Below are positions 45,995-53,754 of a DNA stretch of 64,000 bases, in pieces; the first letter of the stretch is position 1; each line of letters starts with the position of its first letter. The stretch spans positions 5,146,001 to 5,210,000 of the forward strand of contig CP097466.1 of assembly GCA_041874725.1 (NCBI GenBank). The letters run 5' to 3'. Made by a program: the position numbers and the translations under genes. Origin of the DNA: Duganella sp. BuS-21 (lineage in GTDB: Bacteria > Pseudomonadota > Gammaproteobacteria > Burkholderiales > Burkholderiaceae_D). The notes beneath the pieces were generated by a model that saw nothing but the letters and a program-made list of their open reading frames with translations, was not told where the DNA came from and did no database searches.

Positions 45995-47395
45995 TTAGTG
46001 CAATGCGCGCACGTCAACGAAATGGCCGGCGATACCGGCTGCCGCAGCCATCGCGGGCGACACCAGATGGGTGCGACCGCCTTGACCTTGGCGTCCTTCA
46101 AAATTACGGTTGGACGTCGAGGCGCAACGTTCACCCGGTTCCAGGCGGTCGGCGTTCATCGCCAGGCACATGGAGCAGCCCGGCTCGCGCCACTCGAAGC
46201 CGGCGTCGCGGAAGATCACGTCCAGGCCTTCGCGTTCCGCTTGTTCCTTGACCAGGCCCGAGCCCGGCACCACCAGCGCCAGCTTGACGTTGGAGGCGCG
46301 CTGCTTGCCGCGCACCACCGCCGCCGCCGCGCGCAAGTCTTCGATGCGCGAGTTGGTGCAGGAGCCGATGAACACCTTGTCGATGCGGATGTCTTCGATC
46401 GCCGTGTTCGGTTTCAGGTCCATATACACCAGCGCTTTCTCGATGGCGCTGCGCTTGACGCTGTCTTTTTCGTGGTCCGGGTCCGGCACGCGGCCGTCGA
46501 CCGGCAGCACCATCTCGGGCGAGGTGCCCCAGGTGACTTGCGGCTTGATCTCGGCCGCGCTCAAGGTCACCACCAGGTCGAATTTCGCGCCCGGGTCGGT
46601 GTGCAGCGTGCGCCAGTAGCCCACGGCCTGATCCCAGTGCGGGCCGGCCGGCGAGAACGGACGGCCTTTGACATAGTTGATGGTGGTGTCGTCGACGCCG
46701 ATGATGCCGGCGCGCGCGCCCGCTTCGATCGCCATATTGCAGACCGTCATGCGGCCTTCCATCGACAAGGCGCGGATGGTCGAGCCGCCGAATTCGATAC
46801 AGTAGCCGTTGCCGCCGGCGGTGCCGATCTTGCCGATGATGGCCAGCACGATGTCCTTGGCGGTGACGCCGGCCGGCAGCGCGCCGTCGACCTGCACCAG
46901 CATGGCCTTGGACTTCTTCTGCAGCAGGGTCTGGGTGGCCAGCACGTGCTCCACTTCCGAGGTGCCGATGCCGTGCGCCAGCGCGCCGAAGGCGCCGTGG
47001 GTCGAGGTGTGCGAGTCGCCGCAGACCACGGTCATGCCCGGCAGGGTCGCGCCCTGCTCGGGGCCGATCACGTGGACGATGCCCTGGCGCTTGTCGTTCA
47101 TATTGAAGTAGGTCAGGCCGTAGGACTTGGCGTTGTGGTCCAGCGTTTCGACCTGCAGGCGCGAAATCGGATCGGCGATGCCGTCGGCGCGCGAGGTGGT
47201 CGGCACGTTGTGGTCGGCCACGGCCAGATTGGCCGACAGGCGCCACGGCTGGCGATCGGCGGCGCGCAGGCCGTCGAAAGCCTGCGGGCTGGTCACTTCG
47301 TGCACCAGGTGGCGGTCGATGTAGAGGATGGTGGTGCCGTCGTCTTCCATGCGGACGACGTGGGATTCCCAGAGTTTGTCGTAAAGCGTCTTCAT
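45995..47395 (-). CDS. leuC: 3-isopropylmalate dehydratase large subunit
   Basis: The 466-residue aconitase-family protein has the [4Fe-4S] ligands in [15 protein letters not shown] and in CSMCLAMN, plus [20 protein letters not shown]. It catalyses the 2-/3-isopropylmalate exchange with LeuD. It opens the leucine cluster; upstream, a repeat and a terminator separate it from cheA. No leader-peptide attenuator was seen. Confidence 0.98.
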   Translation of the reverse strand: MKTLYDKLWESHVVRMEDDGTTILYIDRHLVHEVTSPQAFDGLRAADRQPWRLSANLAVADHNVPTTSRADGIADPISRLQVETLDHNAKSYGLTYFNMNDKRQGIVHVIGPEQGATLPGMTVVCGDSHTSTHGAFGALAHGIGTSEVEHVLATQTLLQKKSKAMLVQVDGALPAGVTAKDIVLAIIGKIGTAGGNGYCIEFGGSTIRALSMEGRMTVCNMAIEAGARAGIIGVDDTTINYVKGRPFSPAGPHWDQAVGYWRTLHTDPGAKFDLVVTLSAAEIKPQVTWGTSPEMVLPVDGRVPDPDHEKDSVKRSAIEKALVYMDLKPNTAIEDIRIDKVFIGSCTNSRIEDLRAAAAVVRGKQRASNVKLALVVPGSGLVKEQAEREGLDVIFRDAGFEWREPGCSMCLAMNADRLEPGERCASTSNRNFEGRQGQGGRTHLVSPAMAAAAGIAGHFVDVRALH

Positions 47396-47529
47396 GATGT
47401 CTTTTCGCTACTGCTACTATTATCCAACTTGATTATGCCATATTGTGCAATGCAATAGCAGCCACCGCTGTCCAGCCTCTTGAGCCCGACGCCTTCTGCC
47501 TACCGTCACACGTGGTATGACCCTCTGTT

Positions 47530-47610
47530 GTCATTCCCGCGAAAGCGGGAATCCATACTCGGCACCCGGATCCGGCGCTGTATGGATTCCCGCTTGCGCG
47601 GGAACGACGG
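47530..47610. repeat. REP-like paired inverted repeat, copy E
   Basis: GTCATTCCCGCGAAAGCGGG followed by AATCCATAC is mirrored by GTATGGATTCCCGCTTGCGC and GGGAACGACGG about 20 bases later. The copy lies upstream of leuC in the 275-base cheA–leuC gap; the rest of that gap holds only the cheA terminator. Confidence 0.9.
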
Positions 47611-47615
47611 CGTAT

Positions 47616-47646
47616 AAAAAAAGCCTGCGTATCAACGCAGGCTTTT
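47616..47646 (-). terminator. Terminator of the cheZ–cheA operon
   Basis: AAAAGCCTGCGT and ACGCAGGCTTTT form a 12-bp stem with an ATCA loop. On the minus strand it ends in a seven-base U-run, 24 bases after the cheA stop. Confidence 0.9.
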
Positions 47647-47670
47647 GAGATTCCTGGCCCAGTCTTCCGA

Positions 47671-49575
47671 CTAAGCCGCCATGCGTACACTTCCTCGACA
47701 ACCGTCCATTAGGAACGATAGGCCTACCACCAGCACCAGCTCGCCCTCAGCGGAGCGCGCCGTGCCGGTAATGCCCTCGACGGTGATCGCGGTCATCGGT
47801 TTAATCACCAGGTCGGCAGTGCCGTCCACCGCTTCCACGGCCAAGATATATGGCTGTGGTGCAGCGACAACAATACCCACCTTCTCGCGGCAGCTGTCGT
47901 AGCCGAGCGCGTCGGCCAGCGAGCGCACCGGCAGCGGACGGCCCTGATCCTTGAGGACCGGGGCGCCGCCCACTTCCATGAACACTTCCGGCAGCTCGAC
48001 CACGCGCTGGACCACGGCCATCGGCAGCGCCAGCGCAGCGCCCGAGGTCGACACCAGCATGGTCGGCACGATCGACAGCTCGATCGGCAGGCGGATCGAG
48101 AACTTGGTGCCCTTGCCCAGCTCCGACTCGATCTGGATCGCGCCGCGGTTTTTCTCCACGGCGGTCTTCACCACGTCCATGCCCACGCCACGGCCGGACA
48201 CGCTCGATGCCACTTCCTTGGTCGAGAAACCCGGTAAGAATACCAGTTGCAGGCAATCGTCGGTGGAAAGCTGCGCGGATTCGGAAATCAGGCCCTTCTG
48301 CAGCGCCTTTTGACGCAGGCGCACCGGGTCCATGCCTTTGCCGTCATCCTGCAGCACAATCATGACGCTGTTGGCTTCCTGCCACGCCTTGAGCTGGATG
48401 AAGGACTTGATCGGCTTGCCGGCCACCGCGCGCTCTTCCGGGGTTTCGACGCCGTGATCGAGCGAGTTGCGCAGCATGTGGACCAGCGGATCGTACAGCG
48501 AATCGACCACCACGCGGTCGACTTCGGTCTCCGCGCCTTCGATGTTCAGTTCGACTTCCTTGCCGAGATCCTTGGCCAGTTCGCGCACCAGGCGCGGGAA
48601 TTTCTGGAACAGGCGGCCGACCGGCTGCATGCGGGTCGCCAGGGTGGCGCGCTGCAGTTCGGTGGAATAGCGCGAGGCGCGCTCCAGCGTTTCCGCCAGC
48701 GTCGCCATCAGGGTCTGGGCCTGGCCTTCGAATTTGAATTGCAGCAGACGTTCGAGCAACACGGCGGCCTGGTTGGCGGCCTGCACCGATTCGCCGGCCA
48801 CTTCCAGCAGCGCGTCGAGCTTGACGGCGTCGATACGGATCGATTCTTCCTTGGCCGGCGCGGCGTGCGGACGTTCTTCGCGTTTCTCGCTGCCGGCTTC
48901 GCGGGTGCGCGGCGCCACTTGCACGGCGGCGGCCACGGCGGCGATTTCGGCGGCCGGGATCGGCGCCGACGGCGCCGCTTGCGTGGCGGCGGCTGGCGCC
49001 GGCGCCGAAGCCGGGGCAGCGCTGGCAGCCGGACGGGTATAACTACCGGCCGGCATCACGGCTTCGTACATGCCTTCCCAATCCAGGCCGTCGGCCGATG
49101 GCGCGGCGGCTGGTGCAGGGGCGGCGACCGGCGCCGCCACAGCGGCCGGAGCAGGCGCAGGCGCTGCTGCCGGAGCCGGAGCCGCGCTGGCCTTGCCGGC
49201 GATGGCGTCGTTGAGCAGGGTTTCCAGGTTGGCCGGCAGCGCAGGCAGGCTGGCCGGTTCGGCGCCGTTGTTCAATTCGGCCAGCTGGTCGGCCACGAAG
49301 CCCGAGGCCTGCAGCGCCGCTTCGATCGCCAGCGGGGTCACCGGCGCGGCGCCGGTGCGCAGTGCGTCGAACAGGTTTTCAGTCAGGTGGCAAGCGGTAA
49401 CCATCGCCGGCAGGCCCATGAAACCGGCGCCGCCCTTGATGGTATGGAAGGAACGAAACACTGCGTTGAGTGTCTCTTTATTGTCCGGGTCGCGTTCAAG
49501 GCGCAGCAGGTGCTCCTCGACGTTGACCGCGAGATCCATCGCCTCGACGACGAAATCCTTCAGCATATCGTCCAT
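47671..49575 (-). CDS. cheA: Chemotaxis histidine kinase CheA
   Basis: The 634-residue protein has a P1 phosphotransfer domain with H44 in RSFHTIKGGAGFMG, then about 120 residues of Ala/Pro-rich linker where the P2 CheY-binding domain would be, a P3 dimerisation domain (about 245–305), a P4 kinase domain (HMLRNSLDHGVETPEERAVA, DDGKGMD, GRGVGMDVVK) and a P5 CheW-like domain (about 495–630). It phosphorylates CheY in the chemotaxis or a related pathway. Its ATG overlaps the cheZ stop by one base. No CheW, CheY or MCP gene is in the window, so it is either a second system or the tail of a dispersed one. Confidence 0.94.
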   Translation of the reverse strand: MDDMLKDFVVEAMDLAVNVEEHLLRLERDPDNKETLNAVFRSFHTIKGGAGFMGLPAMVTACHLTENLFDALRTGAAPVTPLAIEAALQASGFVADQLAELNNGAEPASLPALPANLETLLNDAIAGKASAAPAPAAAPAPAPAAVAAPVAAPAPAAAPSADGLDWEGMYEAVMPAGSYTRPAASAAPASAPAPAAATQAAPSAPIPAAEIAAVAAAVQVAPRTREAGSEKREERPHAAPAKEESIRIDAVKLDALLEVAGESVQAANQAAVLLERLLQFKFEGQAQTLMATLAETLERASRYSTELQRATLATRMQPVGRLFQKFPRLVRELAKDLGKEVELNIEGAETEVDRVVVDSLYDPLVHMLRNSLDHGVETPEERAVAGKPIKSFIQLKAWQEANSVMIVLQDDGKGMDPVRLRQKALQKGLISESAQLSTDDCLQLVFLPGFSTKEVASSVSGRGVGMDVVKTAVEKNRGAIQIESELGKGTKFSIRLPIELSIVPTMLVSTSGAALALPMAVVQRVVELPEVFMEVGGAPVLKDQGRPLPVRSLADALGYDSCREKVGIVVAAPQPYILAVEAVDGTADLVIKPMTAITVEGITGTARSAEGELVLVVGLSFLMDGCRGSVRMAA

Positions 49576-50417
49576 TAGAACCCCAGATCGGCAAGCAGGT
49601 CGTCAACACTATCCTGGTTCAGCGCAACGGCCGGGGCCGATGGACCTGACATCAGGGACACTTCCTTCTGCGCGATCTTCTCGCGCACGCCGGCCGGCGC
49701 ATTGTCTTTCAGCAGCTGGGCCAGCTCTTGCTCCACCGTCTTGGTGATGGTGACCACTTTCTTGATCAGCTGGCCGGTGATGTCCTGGAAGTCCTGCGCC
49801 ATCATGATGTCGAGCAGACGGGCCTTTTCCGCTTCGGTGGCAGCCGAGACGGCCACCGCGAATTTCTGCGAATCGCCGGCCAGCTGCTTGAACTGGTCCA
49901 GGCTCAGCTTGCCGGCGAACAGATCGGCCCAGCGGTTTTCCATGTCCTTGGACTGCTTGGACAGCACGTCCTGCTCGGGCATGCCCTCGTCCAGCGTGTT
50001 GAGCACCTTGTTGGCGGCCTGCTCGGTCAGGCTGGCGACGTATTCCAGGCGGTCCTGGGCGTCGCCGATCTGGCTTGCCGCTTCGGTCAGCGCCTTGTCG
50101 TAGCCCAGTTCGCGCAGCGAGTCGTGCAACAAACGCACGATGCCGCCCAGGCGTTCGAACATCACGTTGCCGCCCTCGCCGTCGCCTTCGGCGCCGGCAG
50201 CAGCCGCTGCAGCGGAATCGGCGGACGCAGCAGGCGCAGCCGCAGCCGCTGGGGCAGCCGCCGGCCGCCCTGCGGCCACTTCTTCAAACAGGCTTTCCAG
50301 GTCATCTTCCGCAGCAGCGGCCGGCGCGGGTGCGGGTGCTGGAGCGGGCGTTGCGGATTTGCTCTGAGCAGACACTTCTTCAAATAATGCGTCGAAATCG
50401 TCAGCGGCGTTAGTCAT
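49575..50417 (-). CDS. cheZ: Protein phosphatase CheZ
   Basis: The 280-residue protein has an Ala/Pro-rich N-terminal region with two short acidic motifs (DDFDALFEEV and DDLESLFEEV) that look like repeats, then a helical hairpin with the phosphatase motif MMAQDFQDITGQLIKKV, where the glutamine activates water on CheY-P. The extreme C-terminal SVDDLLADLGF is the usual CheY-binding helix. It removes phosphate from CheY. The gene lies first, with cheA directly after (TAATG). Upstream, 268 bases separate it from the divergent stress-protein gene. Confidence 0.93.
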   Translation of the reverse strand: MTNAADDFDALFEEVSAQSKSATPAPAPAPAPAAAAEDDLESLFEEVAAGRPAAAPAAAAAPAASADSAAAAAAGAEGDGEGGNVMFERLGGIVRLLHDSLRELGYDKALTEAASQIGDAQDRLEYVASLTEQAANKVLNTLDEGMPEQDVLSKQSKDMENRWADLFAGKLSLDQFKQLAGDSQKFAVAVSAATEAEKARLLDIMMAQDFQDITGQLIKKVVTITKTVEQELAQLLKDNAPAGVREKIAQKEVSLMSGPSAPAVALNQDSVDDLLADLGF

Positions 50418-50597
50418 AATCCCTGCTTCTCCATATTTGGTAAATTTGCTGCCCTAAACTATCTGTATTTGGTGATACTAACATTGGATAGAACAACGGA
50501 GTATGCCGCGTGACACAAAAGTAGTGCTTTAGTGCAAAAAAAAGCTGTTGTAAGCATAAAAGCCCACACCCTGCCACACGGCATAAAGCGGTTTTAT

Positions 50598-50611
50598 TTG
50601 ATAAATATCAA
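50598..50611 (+). promoter_or_regulatory. FNR/Anr box
   Basis: TTGATAAATATCAA is an exact match to the consensus TTGAT-N4-ATCAA. Its centre is 81 bases before the uspA ATG, so a transcript start about 40 bases downstream (class II activation) fits; TAATGT at 50630–50635 is a possible -10. Confidence 0.85.
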
Positions 50612-50685
50612 GTCTTTCCATAGTATCAATAATGTAAATCGCGACTACAATGAAATCGTGAGCTGATTCAGCAAGGAGGTCCATC

Positions 50686-51153
50686 ATGTACCGCAAAATC
50701 CTGATCACCACCGACGGTTCTGCCGTCTCCAGCAAAACCGCCTGCGCCGGCGTACAGTTCGCCGAACAGCTGGGCGCGGAAGTGCTGGTGTTGTACGTGG
50801 CGCCGGACTACCAATACCCGATCTATGTGGAAATCATCCCGCCCAGCTACCCCAGCGAAGAGGAATACCGCGCCGCCATGCGACGTGCCGGCCAGGAGCA
50901 TACCCAGGATGTGGCGGCCTCGTGCGCCAAGCGCGGCGTGCCGTGTGAAGCCATGACCTCCTTCCATGAAAGCGCGGCCCTGAAAATCGTCGACGTGGCG
51001 CAACAACAAGGCTGCGACCTGATCTTCATGGGCTCGCACGGCCGCAGCGGCTGGGGCCAGCTCCTGCTGGGCAGCGTAACCAACAAGGTGTTGCAACATT
51101 CCAAAATTCCGGTCCTGGTGCATCGCCTGATCAAGGAGCCCGGCAGTAAATAA
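50686..51153 (+). CDS. Universal stress protein, UspA family
   Basis: The 155-residue single Usp domain begins MYRKILITTDGSAVSSKTA and ends with the ATP-binding motif GSHGRSGWGQLLLGSVTNKV, G-x2-G-x9-G-S, so it is of the ATP-binding type. AAGGAGG is well placed before the ATG. The FNR box upstream predicts induction at low oxygen, which is common for Usp genes in related bacteria. It is followed by regulator genes on the same strand. Confidence 0.93.
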   Translation: MYRKILITTDGSAVSSKTACAGVQFAEQLGAEVLVLYVAPDYQYPIYVEIIPPSYPSEEEYRAAMRRAGQEHTQDVAASCAKRGVPCEAMTSFHESAALKIVDVAQQQGCDLIFMGSHGRSGWGQLLLGSVTNKVLQHSKIPVLVHRLIKEPGSK

Positions 51154-51241
51154 GCTTTACGCGACGACGATTTATAGTAAGATCATAAGGTTAGCTCAAT
51201 AATAACAACATTTACCTTTAATCACTTTTCCGCCACTCCTT

Positions 51242-51886
51242 ATGATTCGTATCGTCATCGCGGATGACCACACCATCATGCGTGAAGGACTCAAACGCAT
51301 ACTTGACGGTGCGCCGGACATCGACATCGTGGGCGAAGCCATCGACGGCTTCGAGGTGCTGGGCCATGTGCGCCAGGGCGGCTTCGACCTGCTGCTGCTG
51401 GACCTGTCGATGCCCGGCCGCAGCGGCGTCGACCTGATCCGCCAGATCAAGGCCGAGGCGCCCAAGCTGGCCATCCTGATCCTGACCATGCACGAGGAAG
51501 AGCAGTACGCGGTGCGCGCCATCCGCGCCGGCGCGCAAGGCTACCTGACCAAGGAGAGCGCCGGCACCCAGCTGGTCGGTGCGATCCGCAAGGTTGCCTC
51601 CGGGCGCCCCTACATCAGCACCGAGGTGGCCGAGCAACTGGCGTTGAACATCATGATGCCGCACGAGTCGCTGCTGCATAAGCAGTTGTCCGACCGCGAA
51701 TTCGAAGTCTTTTCCTACCTGGTGGCCGGGCGTTCGATCACCGAGATCGCCAACAGTCTGCACCTGAGCGTGAAAACCGTCAGCACCCACAAGACCCGCA
51801 TCATGCAGAAGATGGGCATGAGCTCCTTGTCGGAAATGGTGCAGTACGCGGTCGCCCACCGCCTGCTGTCGCCATTCAAAACCTGA
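51242..51886 (+). CDS. NarL/FixJ-type response regulator
   Basis: The 214-residue protein has a receiver domain (about 1–120: DD at 8–9, phospho-acceptor D54 in LLLDLSMPG) and a LuxR-type helix-turn-helix (about 148–205, LSDREFEVFSYLVAGRS then VKTVSTHKTRIMQKM). No sensor kinase is adjacent. Context (Usp with FNR box on one side, Fnr-type regulator on the other) suggests an oxygen- or respiration-linked response; that is inference. A palindrome in the next gap could be its target. Confidence 0.9.
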   Translation: MIRIVIADDHTIMREGLKRILDGAPDIDIVGEAIDGFEVLGHVRQGGFDLLLLDLSMPGRSGVDLIRQIKAEAPKLAILILTMHEEEQYAVRAIRAGAQGYLTKESAGTQLVGAIRKVASGRPYISTEVAEQLALNIMMPHESLLHKQLSDREFEVFSYLVAGRSITEIANSLHLSVKTVSTHKTRIMQKMGMSSLSEMVQYAVAHRLLSPFKT

Positions 51887-51901
51887 GCAGCAAGGTCGAC
51901 C

Positions 51902-51919
51902 TGTAGGACTACTCCTACA
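51902..51919 (+). promoter_or_regulatory. Palindrome between two regulator genes
   Basis: TGTAGGACTACTCCTACA consists of TGTAGGA and TCCTACA around CTAC, 16 bases after the stop of the response regulator. A further half-site, TCCTAC, follows at about 51931. It lies about 145 bases before the Fnr-type gene and may be an operator for it. Confidence 0.5.
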
Positions 51920-52065
51920 TCGGCAGGCGCGAGTCCTACGTCTACATTCAGCCTTTGCTGATATCTATCTCCCTGTTGTGTTGGCATACTGAAACCATAC
52001 CGCACAGCATTCAGGCGGTTCCGCCGTCTGTCTAAAGCAAATACCTGCCCACAGGAGAGAACACC

Positions 52066-52917
52066 ATGCTGTCTACGCAAACCACGGAAATTCGTCCAGC
52101 CACGACGACGTTGCAATCGTCCTCGATGGAAGCGGGCCGCCAACGCCAGGGGCGGCTCTGGTCGAACCTGAAGGAAGTCTGCGACCTGCTGCATATCCCG
52201 GCCGCCAGCGCCATCGCCGACGCGGAACTGCTGTTCCAGCACGTGCAATTCCGTACCGGCCAGCGCATCCACACCATCGGCCAGCCCTTCGACACGCTGT
52301 ACATCGTCAACTCCGGCTTCCTGAAAACCGTACTGATCGACGAATACGGCAACGAACAGGTGCTCAGCTTCCCGATGAAGGGCGACATGCTGGGCGTGGA
52401 CGGCATCCACACCCGCCATTACTCGTCCGAGGCGGTGGCCCTGTCCGATTGCGACCTGATCCTGCTGCCGTTCAAGAAACTAACCACGCTCGGACGCGTG
52501 CATCCCGAGCTGGAAAACATGATGTACGGCGTGATGAGCCGCGAACTGGTGCGCGAACAAGCCATGATCGGCATGCTGGGCGCCCTCAGCGCCGAAGCGC
52601 GGGTGGCGCGCTTCCTGGTGGCGCTGGCCGAGCGCTTCGCCCAGATGGGCTATTCGAGCAAGCTGTTCAACCTGCGCATGACGCGCCACGAGATCGGCAG
52701 CTACCTCGGCCTGACGCTGGAAACGGTCAGCCGCACGCTGTCGGCTTTCAACGAAATCGGCATGATCAGTGTCGACCAGCGCACCATCGGCATCAAAGAT
52801 CCCGATGCCTTGAAAACCTTACGCCGCCTGCCGCCTTCGCGCACGCGCGGCAGACCCGCCTCGCGCAGCAAAGGCGGCAGTACCGTACCGTCGGGCCAGT
52901 TGCTGGCGGCGTTGTAG
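52066..52917 (+). CDS. Fnr-family transcriptional regulator without the Fe-S cysteine cluster
   Basis: The 283-residue protein has a cNMP-binding fold (about 60–165) and a Crp-type DNA-binding domain whose recognition segment TRHEIGSYLGLTLETVSRTL (about 206–225) matches the FNR type (E..SR). It lacks the N-terminal C-x2-C-x5-C cluster of FNR; the only early cysteine is the one in EVCDLLH. The tail after the helix-turn-helix is Arg/Pro/Ser-rich. It may recognise FNR-like sites such as that at 50598 while responding to another signal. A strong terminator follows. Confidence 0.88.
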   Translation: MLSTQTTEIRPATTTLQSSSMEAGRQRQGRLWSNLKEVCDLLHIPAASAIADAELLFQHVQFRTGQRIHTIGQPFDTLYIVNSGFLKTVLIDEYGNEQVLSFPMKGDMLGVDGIHTRHYSSEAVALSDCDLILLPFKKLTTLGRVHPELENMMYGVMSRELVREQAMIGMLGALSAEARVARFLVALAERFAQMGYSSKLFNLRMTRHEIGSYLGLTLETVSRTLSAFNEIGMISVDQRTIGIKDPDALKTLRRLPPSRTRGRPASRSKGGSTVPSGQLLAAL

Positions 52918-52947
52918 CAGCAAGCAGTGTTGTAGCGTTTCAGTATT

Positions 52948-52977
52948 ACCTCCCGTAACCTCCCGTAACCTCCCGTA
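52948..52977 (+). repeat. Three tandem copies of ACCTCCCGTA
   Basis: Three exact 10-base units lie between the Fnr-type gene and its terminator. No function is evident. Confidence 0.85.
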
Positions 52978-52990
52978 TTACCCAGCCTTG

Positions 52991-53020
52991 GGCCCGGTCG
53001 CTGACCGGGCCTTTTTTTTT
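52991..53020 (+). terminator. Terminator after the Fnr-family gene
   Basis: GGCCCGGTC and GACCGGGCC pair around GCT and are followed by nine T, a classical intrinsic terminator on the plus strand. Confidence 0.93.
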
Positions 53021-53029
53021 ACAAAAGGC

Positions 53030-53076
53030 TTGCATTCCGTCTAACCTTCCACAATAATGAATGCAAATACGAATCA
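53030..53076 (+). promoter_or_regulatory. hemP promoter with probable Fur box
   Basis: TTGCAT (53030–53035) and AATAAT (53053–53058) are 17 bases apart. Directly after, TGCAAATACGAATCA (53062–53076) is a degenerate match to the 7-1-7 Fur box TGATAAT-N-ATTATCA (about 9 of 14 positions). Fur control of hemP is usual. Confidence 0.6.
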
Positions 53077-53102
53077 TTCCTATTTAACCGGAGAACCAGA
53101 CG

Positions 53103-53300
53103 ATGATTACCACTACCCCCGCCATGCCACCCGCCATCGCTGCACATCCAGTCAACGCAGCCGTACAAGCCGTAAAACCGGTCAAGCGCGTCAGCAGCGC
53201 CGGCCTGATGGACGGCGGCCGCGAACTGGAGATCGAACACGCCGGGCGCGTCTACCGCCTGCGCATCACGCAGCTGAATAAACTGATCCTTACTGCCTGA
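53103..53300 (+). CDS. hemP: Hemin uptake protein HemP
   Basis: The 65-residue product ends RELEIEHAGRVYRLRITQLN then KLILTA, the conserved HemP C-terminus. The N-terminal half is Ala/Pro/Val-rich and unconserved. HemP is a small regulator needed for haem receptor expression in related bacteria. GGAGAA precedes the ATG. No haem receptor or ABC transporter is beside it. Confidence 0.92.
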   Translation: MITTTPAMPPAIAAHPVNAAVQAVKPVKRVSSAGLMDGGRELEIEHAGRVYRLRITQLNKLILTA

Positions 53301-53406
53301 GCAATACCGCTTAACTGTGCGTTAAAGGGCGCCGCCGCGCCCACTCTCCCCTAGAGTAGCCAGCCACAGCGCCAGCCAAACTCGCATTCCCAACCAGGAG
53401 CGTCTG

Positions 53407-53739
53407 ATGGCCATCGAACAAAGCAACCCGATTTTCCTCGCCCCATCACATGGCGGCCACAATCCCGAACTGATGCTGTCCGCCGTACTGCATCTGATGT
53501 CGCACTACACGGCCGGCAGCGACAGCGCCGGCGGCTGCGTCAAGCTGGCCTCGGTGATCGAACGTCATCTGAAAGCGCTGGCCAGCCTGCCGGACCTGGC
53601 GCCGGTGCTAAGCGCCACCTGCGCCCAGTTGTCCGAGCAGTGGGCGCACGAAGTGGAGCGCAACCTGCACGAGCAGGAAAAGACCAACTTCCTCAGCCGC
53701 ATCATGGCGCGCGCGCGTACCGCGCCGTCCGTGGCCTAA
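53407..53739 (+). CDS. Hypothetical protein
   Basis: The 110-residue product is mostly helical: NPELMLSAVLHLMSHYTAG, CVKLASVIERHLKALASLP and an amphipathic C-terminal helix. No family was recognised. CCAGGAG precedes the ATG. It is 106 bases after hemP and 15 bases before the DUF2325 gene, so it is probably co-transcribed with the latter. The Leu/His-rich four-helix outline could bind metal or a partner, but nothing in the sequence settles this. Confidence 0.75.
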   Translation: MAIEQSNPIFLAPSHGGHNPELMLSAVLHLMSHYTAGSDSAGGCVKLASVIERHLKALASLPDLAPVLSATCAQLSEQWAHEVERNLHEQEKTNFLSRIMARARTAPSVA

Positions 53740-53754
53740 GGGAGGGTTGCTATC

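Noticed and set aside
45736..46134. 132-codon minus-strand frame covering the entericidin gene
   Set aside because: It is in another frame; the 40-codon frame with a lipobox is the real gene.
34201..47610. REP-like copies as insertion sequence ends
   Set aside because: No transposase gene lies between any pair; the elements are 63–81 bases and self-contained.
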